Shown piece after piece: positions 1-5,450 of a stretch of DNA of 6,493 bases. The stretch is from contig JAFGPH010000157.1 in the NCBI GenBank assembly GCA_016926135.1, forward strand, positions 1 through 6,493, in the 5' to 3' direction. The notes under the pieces were generated by a model. It saw nothing but the letters and a program-made list of their open reading frames with translations, was not told the origin of the DNA and searched no databases. Position 1 is the first letter of the stretch; every line of letters begins with the position of its first letter. The DNA is from Deltaproteobacteria bacterium. Lineage in GTDB: Bacteria; Desulfobacterota; DSM-4660; Desulfatiglandales; HGW-15. The translations under genes were made by a program, and so were the position numbers.

Positions 1-159
1 AAGATGTTCAGGGGAGATGCCTCCCGCAGGGGCCAGCGGCTTCAGACTGAAGAGGCCAAAGTGATTCAGGAGATCTATCAGGGGTTGTCACGCATGGAAA
101 AGCGCGTGGAAGCCCTGGAAACCATCATCTTGGAATCGCCCGGAAAGGACCGACCATGA
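1..159 (+). CDS. pspB: PspB-like phage shock protein, C-terminal part only
   Basis: This is the last 52 residues of a reading frame that is open from the first base and ends in TGA at 157-159; the start lies outside the window. The visible part is charged and helical. It carries the C-terminal PspB pattern: an acidic stretch (TEEAK, residues 17-21), then RMEKRVEALETIILE (31-45), which aligns by eye with the RMRERIQALESILDAE region of E. coli PspB. PspB proteins are usually about 75 residues with one N-terminal membrane helix, which would be in the missing ~25 residues. In the family, PspB sits in the inner membrane with PspC and helps sense envelope stress. The stop overlaps the pspC start (ATGA), so the two genes are almost certainly co-transcribed and translationally coupled. 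Identity rests on a short fragment plus the pspC neighbour. Confidence 0.72.
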   Translation, partial: KMFRGDASRRGQRLQTEEAKVIQEIYQGLSRMEKRVEALETIILESPGKDRP

Positions 160-542
160 AGAAACGAATGGAAAGGCTTCTGCGCGGAGGGCTCCATCGT
201 TCCCGGGATGGGGCTATACTGGGGGTGTGCAAGGGCATTGCCGAGTACTTTGATTTCTCTCTTTTCTGGACCCGGGCCATCGCAGTCGCCCTTCTGCTTT
301 TGACAGGGTTCTGGCCGATCACGGGGCTTTACTTCCTGGCAGCACTGCTCATGAAACCCGAGCCCGTGCTCCCCATCCGCGACGATGCGGAACAGGAGTT
401 CTACGACAGCTACCTGGTCTCGCGCAAGGGCGCCGCCGACAGGCTCAAAAGGCGCTATGAGAACCTGGATCGTCGGATCCGGCAAATGGAACACATCGTC
501 ACATCCAGGGATTTCGAATGGGAGAGGAGGCTCAACCCCTGA
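156..542 (+). CDS. pspC: PspC-family envelope stress membrane protein
   Basis: This 128-residue protein is close to the length of E. coli PspC. The PspC domain spans about residues 10-68. It begins with the typical LHRSRDGAILGVCKGIAEYF stretch (13-32, including the GVCxGxAEYF signature) and is followed by hydrophobic membrane segment(s) at about 40-66. The C-terminal part (about 88-118) is charged and looks like a coiled coil; the LDRRIRQMEHIVTS piece is typical of proteobacterial PspC. In the family, PspC is an inner-membrane partner of PspB and responds to secretin mislocalisation or loss of membrane integrity by relieving PspA inhibition. The start is supported by an AAGGA ribosome site at 145-149, six bases upstream, and by the 4-base overlap with pspB. 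No pspA or pspF is visible, so upstream signalling partners cannot be judged here. Confidence 0.9.
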   Translation: MKKRMERLLRGGLHRSRDGAILGVCKGIAEYFDFSLFWTRAIAVALLLLTGFWPITGLYFLAALLMKPEPVLPIRDDAEQEFYDSYLVSRKGAADRLKRRYENLDRRIRQMEHIVTSRDFEWERRLNP

Positions 543-570
543 ACCGGCCTCGCGCCCTTCAATTGCTGCC

Positions 571-600
571 TTGACAGATCATGCCGTGATTTCGTACGCT
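571..600 (+). promoter_or_regulatory. Candidate sigma-70 promoter for the ferritin-like gene
   Basis: A perfect TTGACA lies at 571-576, with a weak -10 candidate TACGCT at 595-600 (spacer 18). It sits in the 100-base gap between pspC and the ferritin-like gene, 43 bases before the start codon. The -35 is good but the -10 matches only about half of the consensus, so the gene may instead be read through from pspBC. Confidence 0.33.
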
Positions 601-642
601 TCATGCATCGCCGGTGTCACATCTTCGGGTGAGGGAGGAGAC

Positions 643-1113
643 ATGCTTTCCCGGGATCAGACTGCAGTCCTGACCGGCCTGGAAAAAATCGAATCCGGGC
701 TTTTTAGAATCTATCAGCATCTCTCGGAGATGAGGCATTTTGCAGGTCCCGTGAAGGCCTTCTGGGCATCCATCAGCGCCGAAGAGTTGTTGCACGCGAA
801 GACCGTTGCAGAGATCCGAGAGAAGGCCCTGGCCGATGAGGGTCTTAGCCTGGACCTGAAGATCGACAGGAAGCAGCTTCAGGATTTCGCACAAAAGGTC
901 AACTCCCTCCTGGAGCGGGTGAAGAAGGAGGATGTCTCAGAATCCGAAGCCTATACCTTGGCCGCACTGATTGAGGCAGAGCTCAACGAGGCAGCCTTTC
1001 TGGATGGAGTCAAGATCGGGGAACCGGGGCTGTCCCAGAGGATCCGTAAAGTGCGTAATGACACCAAGAGACACAAGGTGATCCTGGTGAACTACACCAG
1101 AGGTGTGAAATAG
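643..1113 (+). CDS. Ferritin-like (rubrerythrin-type) four-helix protein, incomplete metal site
   Basis: This 156-residue protein has no signal peptide and no cysteine motifs. Its pattern fits a ferritin-like four-helix bundle. Helix A carries E17 and Y24 (E-x6-Y). Helix B carries E47/E48 and H51 (an ExxH motif in AEELLHAKT). Helix C, about 100-120, is rich in Glu (E111, E113, E116). Helix D carries H144, but the residue three before it is Thr141 rather than the expected Glu, so the second ExxH is degenerate. The rubredoxin-like domain of full rubrerythrins is absent. In the family such proteins bind di-iron and reduce peroxide or store metal; whether this one binds two metals is uncertain. 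The start at 643 follows a strong GGAGGAG (634-640); the frame is open further upstream, but that part overlaps pspC out of frame. Family placement is by motif only and may be wrong at subfamily level. Confidence 0.62.
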   Translation: MLSRDQTAVLTGLEKIESGLFRIYQHLSEMRHFAGPVKAFWASISAEELLHAKTVAEIREKALADEGLSLDLKIDRKQLQDFAQKVNSLLERVKKEDVSESEAYTLAALIEAELNEAAFLDGVKIGEPGLSQRIRKVRNDTKRHKVILVNYTRGVK

Positions 1114-1270
1114 CAACCCCGCACCGTCGTACCCCCCGCTGAAACCCGGCCATCCTCCCACAAAATAGTTGACATTACTACCCGGAAGAGATTCAACACA
1201 GTCCAAGGGAATCGCCCGTTGATATCCTGAACGTTTCCCGGAAAGAGGACGAAAAATAGGGGCTTGCTCC

Positions 1271-1305
1271 TTGACAACCCAGAGGGCGGTGCTTACTCAT
1301 ATAGA
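1271..1305 (+). promoter_or_regulatory. Candidate groESL promoter
   Basis: CTTGACA at 1270-1276 is a perfect -35 for sigma-70 and is also close to the CTTGAA -35 of heat-shock sigma factors. The downstream AT-rich segment (TTACTCATATAGA, 1293-1305) should hold the -10, but no hexamer at the ideal 16-18 spacing is good. TATAGA at 1300-1305 is the best hexamer but is 23 bases away. The segment also contains a small palindrome, ACTC-N5-GAGT (1295-1307). Position and -35 quality argue for a promoter; the exact sigma class is open. Confidence 0.4.
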
Positions 1306-1324
1306 GTCATCATTAAGGTAACCC

Positions 1325-1357
1325 CGACCCGTTTCAGAAATTCAGACGGGTCGTTTT
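1325..1357 (+). terminator. Terminator-like hairpin in the groES leader
   Basis: CGACCCGT (1325-1332) and ACGGGTCG (1346-1353) form a perfect 8-bp stem with a 13-base loop, followed directly by TTTT (1354-1357). It could end transcripts coming from the ferritin-like gene, although it lies more than 200 bases past that stop. If transcription of groESL starts just after the 1271 promoter candidate, it would instead be a 5' leader structure acting as an attenuator or mRNA stabiliser. The T-run is short. Confidence 0.5.
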
Positions 1358-1405
1358 CCGTGTATGCGTGCCCCATTAGGACCACAATCCACACAAAACG
1401 CTATT

Positions 1406-1413
1406 GCAGGAGG
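1406..1413 (+). promoter_or_regulatory. groES ribosome binding site
   Basis: GCAGGAGG lies eight bases before the ATG at 1422 and fixes that start. A TTG at 1404 is in frame, but using it would place the ribosome site inside the gene and would add six residues not found in GroES. Confidence 0.85.
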
Positions 1414-1421
1414 ATTTGAGG

Positions 1422-1709
1422 ATGAAAATCAAACCATTGAACGACAGGGTACTTGTTCTCAGGATTGAACAGGAAGAAAAGACCACGGGGGGTATCATCA
1501 TTCCGGATACGGCCAAAGAGAAACCCCAGGAGGGGAAGGTGGTGGCGGTAGGTCCCGGGAAGGTAGACGAGAACGGCAATCGGGTCCCGCTGGAAGTCAA
1601 GGCGAATGACCGGATTCTCTTTGGAAAATATTCCGGGACGGAGATCAAAATCGACGGTGTTGAGCACCTGATCATGAGAGAAGACGATATCCTTGCAATC
1701 GTTCAATAA
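1422..1709 (+). CDS. groES: Co-chaperonin GroES (Hsp10)
   Basis: This 95-residue protein is the standard GroES length. It begins with the family-typical [12 protein letters not shown] and has the mobile loop at about residues 16-32, with GGIIIPD (23-29) as the GroEL-contact segment. The GKVVAVGPG stretch (38-46) and the C-terminal half, ending in the [13 protein letters not shown] strand (81-93), are also typical. In the family, the heptameric GroES ring caps GroEL in the cytoplasm to close the folding chamber. The ATG at 1422 is chosen because a strong GCAGGAGG lies eight bases upstream. It is separated from groEL by only 21 bases, which contain the groEL ribosome site, so the two form one operon. 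The 308-base leader with a promoter candidate and hairpin is where stress control would act. Identity is secure. Confidence 0.97.
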   Translation: MKIKPLNDRVLVLRIEQEEKTTGGIIIPDTAKEKPQEGKVVAVGPGKVDENGNRVPLEVKANDRILFGKYSGTEIKIDGVEHLIMREDDILAIVQ

Positions 1710-1730
1710 TTACCCAGGAGGAGAAGAAGT

Positions 1731-3353
1731 ATGGCTGCCAAAGAAATTAATTATAGTGCCAAGGCCAGGGAGAAAATGATCAAAGGCGTAGATACCCTGG
1801 CGGATGCCGTGAAGGTGACTTTAGGCCCGAAAGGCAGAAACGTGTTGATCGAGAAATCATGGGGATCGCCGAAAATGACCAAGGACGGCGTCACCGTGGC
1901 GAAAGAGGTTGAACTGGAAGACAAGTTCGAGAACATGGGCGCCCAGATGGTAAAAGAGGTGGCCTCCAAGACCTCGGATGTGGCGGGGGACGGAACCACC
2001 ACGGCCACCATTCTGGCCCAGGCGATTTTCCGCGAGGGGACCAAGCTCGTGACTGCCGGTGCAAATCCCATGGGTCTGAAGCGGGGCATCGACAAGGCCG
2101 TCGAAGTGGTGGTTGAGGAACTCAAGAAGCTCTCCAAGCCCACCAAGGAGAAGAAAGAGATTGCCCAGGTGGGAACGGTCTCGGCCAACAACGACAGCAC
2201 CATCGGCGACATCATCGCCGAGGCGATGGAGAAGGTGGGTAAAGAAGGGGTGATCACCGTGGAGGAGGCCAAGGGCATGGAGACCACCCTGGAAATCGTG
2301 GAGGGTATGCAATTTGATCGCGGCTACCTGAGCCCCTACTTCGTGACCAACGCGGAAAAGATGGAGGTCCACCTGGAAGAGCCTTACATCCTGCTCCACG
2401 AGAAGAAGATCAGCGTCATGAAAGACCTGGTCCCCATTCTGGAACAGGTGGCGAGGGCGGGGCGGCCGCTGCTCATCATCGCGGAGGACCTGGAGGGCGA
2501 GGCCCTGGCTACCCTGGTGGTGAACAAGCTGCGCGGAACCCTCAAGGTTGCGGCCGTGAAGGCCCCGGGGTTCGGGGACCGTCGAAAAGCCATGCTGGAG
2601 GATATTGCCATTCTGACCGGGGGCCAGATGATCAGTGAGGATCTCGGCATCAAATTGGAAAAGGTGGGTCTCGATGACCTGGGTACCGCCAAGAAGGTGA
2701 GCATCGACAAGGACAACACCACCATCGTGGACGGCGGGGGAAGCCGCCAGGCCCTGGAAGGCCGCGTCAAGCAGATCCGGGCGCAGATCGATGAGACCAC
2801 CAGCGATTACGACCGTGAGAAACTCCAGGAGCGGCTGGCCAAACTGATCGGTGGTGTGGCGGTGATCAACGTGGGCGCTGCCACGGAAACCGAGATGAAG
2901 GAGAAGAAGGATCGCGTGGAGGATGCGCTGAATGCCACCCGGGCCGCCGTGGAAGAGGGGATTGTTGCCGGTGGAGGCGTCGCCTTGATCCGCAGCCTGA
3001 AGTCCCTGGACAAGCTGGAGATGGCCGGAGATCAGAATATGGGTGTTCAGCTCGTGAAAAAGGCCCTGGAAGAGCCGGTGCGTCAGATCGCCAACAATGC
3101 CGGCTTCGAGGGCTCCGTGGTCGTACAGCGGGTCATGGAAGGAAAGGGCAGCTTCGGATTCAACGCGGAGTCCGGCGAATACGAGGATCTCATGAAGGCG
3201 GGTATCATTGATCCCACGAAGGTGACCCGTTTTGCCCTACAGAATGCAGCGTCTGTAGCCGGGCTGCTGCTGACCACCGAGGCCATGGTTGCCGAAAAGC
3301 CCAAAAAGGAAAAGGCCGCGATGCCTCAAATGCCTTCGGAGGATATGTATTAA
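1731..3353 (+). CDS. groEL: Chaperonin GroEL (Hsp60)
   Basis: This is a complete 540-residue chaperonin, similar in length to E. coli GroEL (548). The ATPase residues are in place: D52 in [11 protein letters not shown]87 in [12 protein letters not shown] (86-97) and D398 in [17 protein letters not shown] (394-410), plus LGPKGRNV (31-38) and the AGGGVALI loop (413-420). Apical substrate- and GroES-binding hydrophobics Y199, Y203, F204, L237, L259, V263 and V264 are conserved. In the family it forms a double seven-membered ring that folds proteins in an ATP-driven cycle with GroES. AGGAGGAG at 1716-1723 lies seven bases before the ATG. The one oddity is the C-terminus: after residue 521 it reads [19 protein letters not shown], with no GGM repeats, although a Met-rich end is kept. 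No second groEL copy is visible here. Identity is secure. Confidence 0.98.
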   Translation: MAAKEINYSAKAREKMIKGVDTLADAVKVTLGPKGRNVLIEKSWGSPKMTKDGVTVAKEVELEDKFENMGAQMVKEVASKTSDVAGDGTTTATILAQAIFREGTKLVTAGANPMGLKRGIDKAVEVVVEELKKLSKPTKEKKEIAQVGTVSANNDSTIGDIIAEAMEKVGKEGVITVEEAKGMETTLEIVEGMQFDRGYLSPYFVTNAEKMEVHLEEPYILLHEKKISVMKDLVPILEQVARAGRPLLIIAEDLEGEALATLVVNKLRGTLKVAAVKAPGFGDRRKAMLEDIAILTGGQMISEDLGIKLEKVGLDDLGTAKKVSIDKDNTTIVDGGGSRQALEGRVKQIRAQIDETTSDYDREKLQERLAKLIGGVAVINVGAATETEMKEKKDRVEDALNATRAAVEEGIVAGGGVALIRSLKSLDKLEMAGDQNMGVQLVKKALEEPVRQIANNAGFEGSVVVQRVMEGKGSFGFNAESGEYEDLMKAGIIDPTKVTRFALQNAASVAGLLLTTEAMVAEKPKKEKAAMPQMPSEDMY

Positions 3354-3363
3354 CAGAAGGATG

Positions 3364-3391
3364 CACGGCACACGGTACAAGGCACGAGGAA
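3364..3391 (+). repeat. Four imperfect heptamer repeats downstream of groEL
   Basis: Four consecutive 7-base units can be read: CACGGCA (3364-3370), CACGGTA (3371-3377), CAAGGCA (3378-3384) and CGAGGAA (3385-3391). The copies drift from the first to the last. The array begins 11 bases after the groEL stop. It may be a remnant of a small tandem repeat or simply low-complexity sequence. Confidence 0.45.
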
Positions 3392-3415
3392 GATTCGAAC
3401 TGCCTTAACCTCGTG
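3379..3415 (+). other. Two mutually exclusive hairpins after groEL
   Basis: CACGAGG (3383-3389) pairs with CCTCGTG (3409-3415), and AAGGCA (3379-3384) pairs with TGCCTT (3401-3406). The left arms share two bases and the two stems interleave, so only one can form at a time. There is no T-run. This may be the decayed half of a paired 3'-end structure that works together with the strong stem-loop at 3435-3466, or it may be chance. Confidence 0.35.
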
Positions 3416-3434
3416 TATGTCGGCATCTCAACGA

Positions 3435-3466
3435 AAGGCGGGCGGGGATCACTCCTCGCCCGCCTT
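3435..3466. terminator. Strong stem-loop between convergent genes, likely bidirectional terminator
   Basis: A 14-bp stem (arms 3435-3448 and 3453-3466, one G-T pair, loop TCAC) lies 81 bases after the groEL stop and 5 bases past the histidine kinase stop on the other strand. It is very GC-rich with AA/TT at the base. The T-run is weak in both directions (CGGTTT on +, TCGTT on -), so termination relies mostly on stem strength. Its place between two convergent genes supports shared use. Confidence 0.75.
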
Positions 3467-3471
3467 CGGTT

Positions 3472-4293
3472 TCAGGCTTGCTTTTCCGGTGGGGGAACAG
3501 GCACCCGAAGGCGAAGGGTTTCCGCAGCGGGCAGATAGATTCGGACCGCTGTTCCCTTGCCCGGCTCCGAATCCACACAAATCCATCCCCTGTGGTTCTT
3601 GACGATTCCATAGACCGCAGCCATGCTGAGACCCCGCCCCATGACCTTGGTGGTGAAGAAGGGTTCAAAAACTCTGCTCTTCGTTTCCCGATCCATGCCT
3701 TTCCCGTCGTCCTGCACAAAAAGGCATGCGTAGCGCCCGGGCGGCGGGATGGTCGCACGGGTCGCTCCAACGGGAAAAGTCTGCCCCCGGGTCGTGACCG
3801 CGACGTGCCCCGGGCCTTCGATGGCCTCCCTGGCGTTCTCCAGCAGCGCATACAGGACCATCTGCATCTGGACCGGGTCGGCCATCACATCCGGGATGTC
3901 CTTGTCCAGATCGGGCTCGAACCGAACAGGGGAATCCGTCGCACCTCGAACCTCACTCAGGAACCGCTCCACCATCTCGTTCATGGACATGATTCTGGGT
4001 CGATATTTTCCGCCCCGGGCGAAAGCCAGCAGTTGGTCCGTCAGGTGGGTCATCCTGAGCACAGCGGATCTCATGGAACCCACATACCGGATCACCGCGG
4101 GGTTTTCGGGCAGATCCATCTGAAGGAGGTCCATGTTTCCCACAAGCGCCATCAGGGCATTGTTGAACTGGTGGGCGATACCGCCGGCCAGCGTGGAAAC
4201 GGCCTCCAGATTCTCCGCCTCGCGACCCCGGCCTTCAAGATCTACCCTCTGCAGGAGAACCTGCTCTTCCATTTCTTTGATGGACGCAATCAT
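3472..4293 (-). CDS. Soluble sensor-less histidine kinase (HisKA + HATPase_c)
   Basis: This 273-residue protein has the core of a two-component histidine kinase. The dimerisation/phosphoacceptor helix includes LAGGIAHQFNNALMALVGN (35-53), with H41 as the likely phosphorylated residue. The ATPase domain has an N-box (LLENAREAIEG, N153), a G1 box (DDGKGMD, 195-201), an F-box (VFEPFFTTK, 208-216) and a G2 box (GRGLSMAAVYGIVKNHRG, 219-236). There is no membrane segment and no PAS, GAF or receiver domain. Only about 30 helical, probably coiled-coil, residues precede the H-box, so input probably comes from a partner protein. An in-frame TAA two codons upstream of the ATG rules out a longer product in this frame; the other upstream frames also show stops. 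The ribosome site before this ATG is weak (GAG only). No response regulator gene is in view. The last 15 residues are Pro-rich. Confidence 0.9.
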   Translation of the reverse strand: MIASIKEMEEQVLLQRVDLEGRGREAENLEAVSTLAGGIAHQFNNALMALVGNMDLLQMDLPENPAVIRYVGSMRSAVLRMTHLTDQLLAFARGGKYRPRIMSMNEMVERFLSEVRGATDSPVRFEPDLDKDIPDVMADPVQMQMVLYALLENAREAIEGPGHVAVTTRGQTFPVGATRATIPPPGRYACLFVQDDGKGMDRETKSRVFEPFFTTKVMGRGLSMAAVYGIVKNHRGWICVDSEPGKGTAVRIYLPAAETLRLRVPVPPPEKQA

Positions 4294-4398
4294 CTTTTAC
4301 TCAGGTCCCCGTCTGCGGTTATGTCTCGGGTTGCGATCCCAGGCCGGCGATTGGATCCAGGCCCGGAAAGGCTTTCTACAGGATGGATGATATTTTTA

Positions 4399-4428
4399 TT
4401 CTTACTTGGATCCCTGTGAGCTTGTCAA
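4399..4428 (-). promoter_or_regulatory. Candidate promoter for the histidine kinase gene
   Basis: On the minus strand a perfect TTGACA (4428-4423) is followed after 18 bases by TAAGAA (4404-4399), or after 19 by AAGAAT. A further TATCAT lies at 4392-4387. The segment is AT-rich and sits about 105-135 bases before the kinase ATG, which suggests the kinase is transcribed on its own, with a leader. Confidence 0.5.
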
Positions 4429-4449
4429 AGACCAGGAGCGGAGGGGGAA

Positions 4450-4485
4450 ACTTAGCGCGAGATCCTCTGCGCAGGCACGCTAAGT
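4450..4485 (-). terminator. Inverted repeat, possible terminator of the bactofilin transcript
   Basis: ACTTAGCG (4450-4457) and CGCTAAGT (4478-4485) are a perfect 8-bp inverted repeat with a 20-base loop. Read on the minus strand, the second arm is followed by a short T-run (TTTCCCCC, counting its last T), and the structure lies downstream of the small ORF that ends at 4504. It fits a weak terminator separating the bactofilin unit from the kinase promoter. The long loop and short T-run leave open an operator role instead. Confidence 0.45.
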
Positions 4486-4503
4486 GTCTAAAGGAACGAA
4501 TAA

Positions 4504-4683
4504 TCATGCTGAGGCACGATAACCCCAAGAGAAAAGAAGGGTTTTCCGCTTCATAGATTTCAAAGCGATATCAATATGTTTCAACTTATACAGCCCCTGT
4601 TGAGAAAGCCTCTTTTTTTTCAGTTCTGCTTTTTCCTTTGTTTCCTGCTTCTTTTTGAAGTTTTTCAGAGCACTGCATTGCAT
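4504..4683 (-). CDS. Small Lys-rich hypothetical ORF following bactofilin (doubtful)
   Basis: A 59-codon ORF starts with ATG at 4683-4681 and ends with TGA at 4506-4504. It reads in the same frame as the bactofilin gene and starts 21 bases after that gene's stop; the frame is open from stop to stop. The product would be very basic: residues 7-26 are almost all Lys, Glu and Gln, followed by LSQQGLYKLKHIDIALKSMKRK (27-48, a few residues uncharged) and an aromatic tail FSWGYRASA (51-59). An AGGCGG just upstream could serve as a weak ribosome site. I recognise no family. Against it: the stretch is much more A-rich than neighbouring genes, its third positions are not GC-rich, and an A-rich non-coding strand easily lacks stops. 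It could also be a former C-terminal extension of the bactofilin. Confidence 0.28.
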   Translation of the reverse strand: MQCSALKNFKKKQETKEKAELKKKRLSQQGLYKLKHIDIALKSMKRKTLLFSWGYRASA

Positions 4684-4704
4684 TTTTTCCGCCTGCGCGC
4701 CTCG

Positions 4705-5367
4705 TTACCGCCTCGGGGTCAGACGAAAATCCTGCCGGTAGGTGCCCTCACCGGAGATGAGCACCTTGGCCCTGTCTTTCCTGTAACCCTGAGCCTCCAA
4801 TTTCAACTTCCACTCCCCGTCCGTGAGATTGATCAGTTCATAGTATCCGGCGGCGTTCGTCTGGATCCGTTTCTTTTCATGACCCTTGCACCAGATCCTG
4901 GCGTTTTTGAGGGGTTTTCCCGTAATCTCGTCCGTGACCACCCCGAAGATGGCCGTCAATCCCGCGGGCGGTTCCCCTTTGTATTCATCCGATCCGATCA
5001 TGGGGTCATCAGCCGATACCCCCTCCACCGCATCCCTCGCGCGATACATCTTGGTATGGCCCTCGAAAATGACCCCGGCATCCATGAGAATGGCCGGGGC
5101 CTGGATGTTCCCGAACACCTTTCCCGGCGCTCGGAGGTCTACCCGCTGATCAGCGAGGATGTTGCCGTGAATCTCCCCGCTGACGACCAGGTAGGAAACG
5201 TGAACATCCGCCTCCACATATCCCTCCTCCCCAATCACCAGATTCCCTCGCGATTGGATCTGCCCCCGAAAATAGCCGTCAATCCTCAGGGCACCGTCAA
5301 AAACCAGGAGGCCGTCGAGCTCGGTATCCTTCCCCAGGAAGGTGATCTCCTTTTCGGCTGTTCCCAT
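4705..5367 (-). CDS. Bactofilin fused to a carboxypeptidase-regulatory-like domain
   Basis: This 220-residue protein has two parts. Residues about 8-108 are a bactofilin (DUF583-type) right-handed beta-helix, with the usual start ITFLGKDTELDGLLVFDGAL (8-27) and regularly spaced turns such as IDGYFRGQI, VEADVHV, VSGEIHGNI and KVFGNIQAP. A linker rich in Asp, Gly and Pro (109-137) leads to a carboxypeptidase D regulatory-like beta-sandwich (about 138-217) with GVVTDEITGKPLKNARIW (142-159), NAAGYYELINL (171-181) and KLKLEAQGYR (187-196). Bactofilins polymerise without nucleotide into cytoskeletal filaments, often at the inner membrane, and influence cell shape. The added domain is normally found on secreted or envelope proteins, yet no signal peptide is visible here. 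The start at 5367 is chosen because AGAGG (5378-5374) lies six bases upstream; an earlier in-frame ATG at 5508 would add 47 unrelated residues overlapping the next gene. Confidence 0.85.
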   Translation of the reverse strand: MGTAEKEITFLGKDTELDGLLVFDGALRIDGYFRGQIQSRGNLVIGEEGYVEADVHVSYLVVSGEIHGNILADQRVDLRAPGKVFGNIQAPAILMDAGVIFEGHTKMYRARDAVEGVSADDPMIGSDEYKGEPPAGLTAIFGVVTDEITGKPLKNARIWCKGHEKKRIQTNAAGYYELINLTDGEWKLKLEAQGYRKDRAKVLISGEGTYRQDFRLTPRR

Positions 5368-5373
5368 GGTCAA

Positions 5374-5378
5374 CCTCT
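5374..5378 (-). promoter_or_regulatory. Bactofilin ribosome binding site
   Basis: AGAGG on the minus strand, six bases before the ATG at 5367, selects this start over the in-frame ATG at 5508. The 83-base gap to the upstream gene (5368-5450) shows no clear terminator, so co-transcription with the upstream gene is plausible. Confidence 0.6.
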
Positions 5379-5450
5379 GCCGGGCTGGAAATTCAGGGCA
5401 CTGCGAGCGCCGGTAACCGTTTTGAACCCTATGATAAAAAAGCTTTTCGG

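Larger units (their letters stand above)
1114..1421 (+). other. 308-base gene-free region upstream of groES
   Basis: No convincing ORF lies here on either strand. The stretch holds two TTGACA hexamers (1169-1174, with no fitting -10, and 1271-1276), a perfect 8-bp inverted repeat followed by TTTT (1325-1357), a CCCCATTA motif (1371-1378) that resembles a heat-shock sigma-32 -10 element, and the groES ribosome site (1406-1413). It is the likely control region of the groESL operon. No CIRCE operator (TTAGCACTC-N9-GAGTGCTAA) is present, so HrcA control at this site is not supported. Confidence 0.6.

Noticed and set aside
385..642. Upstream in-frame extension of the ferritin-like gene from 385
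   Set aside because: It overlaps pspC out of frame and encodes a low-complexity Ser/Thr/Arg-rich stretch. GGAGGAG directly before 643 marks the real start.
1152..1158. ATCCTCC complementary to the groES ribosome site (1409-1415), a possible RNA thermometer
   Set aside because: The complementary piece is about 250 bases upstream and before the likely promoter, so it would not be in the main transcript. A 7-base match in GC-rich DNA can be chance.
1285..1320. Possible CIRCE (HrcA) operator near the groESL promoter
   Set aside because: Only a short ACTC-N5-GAGT palindrome is present. The TTAGCACTC and GAGTGCTAA arms and the 9-base spacer are missing.
3478..4419. Long + strand ORF (313 codons) opposite the histidine kinase
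   Set aside because: It is antisense to a kinase gene with all motifs intact. Its translation is rich in His, Pro and Arg with no recognisable domain, so it is a GC-driven shadow.
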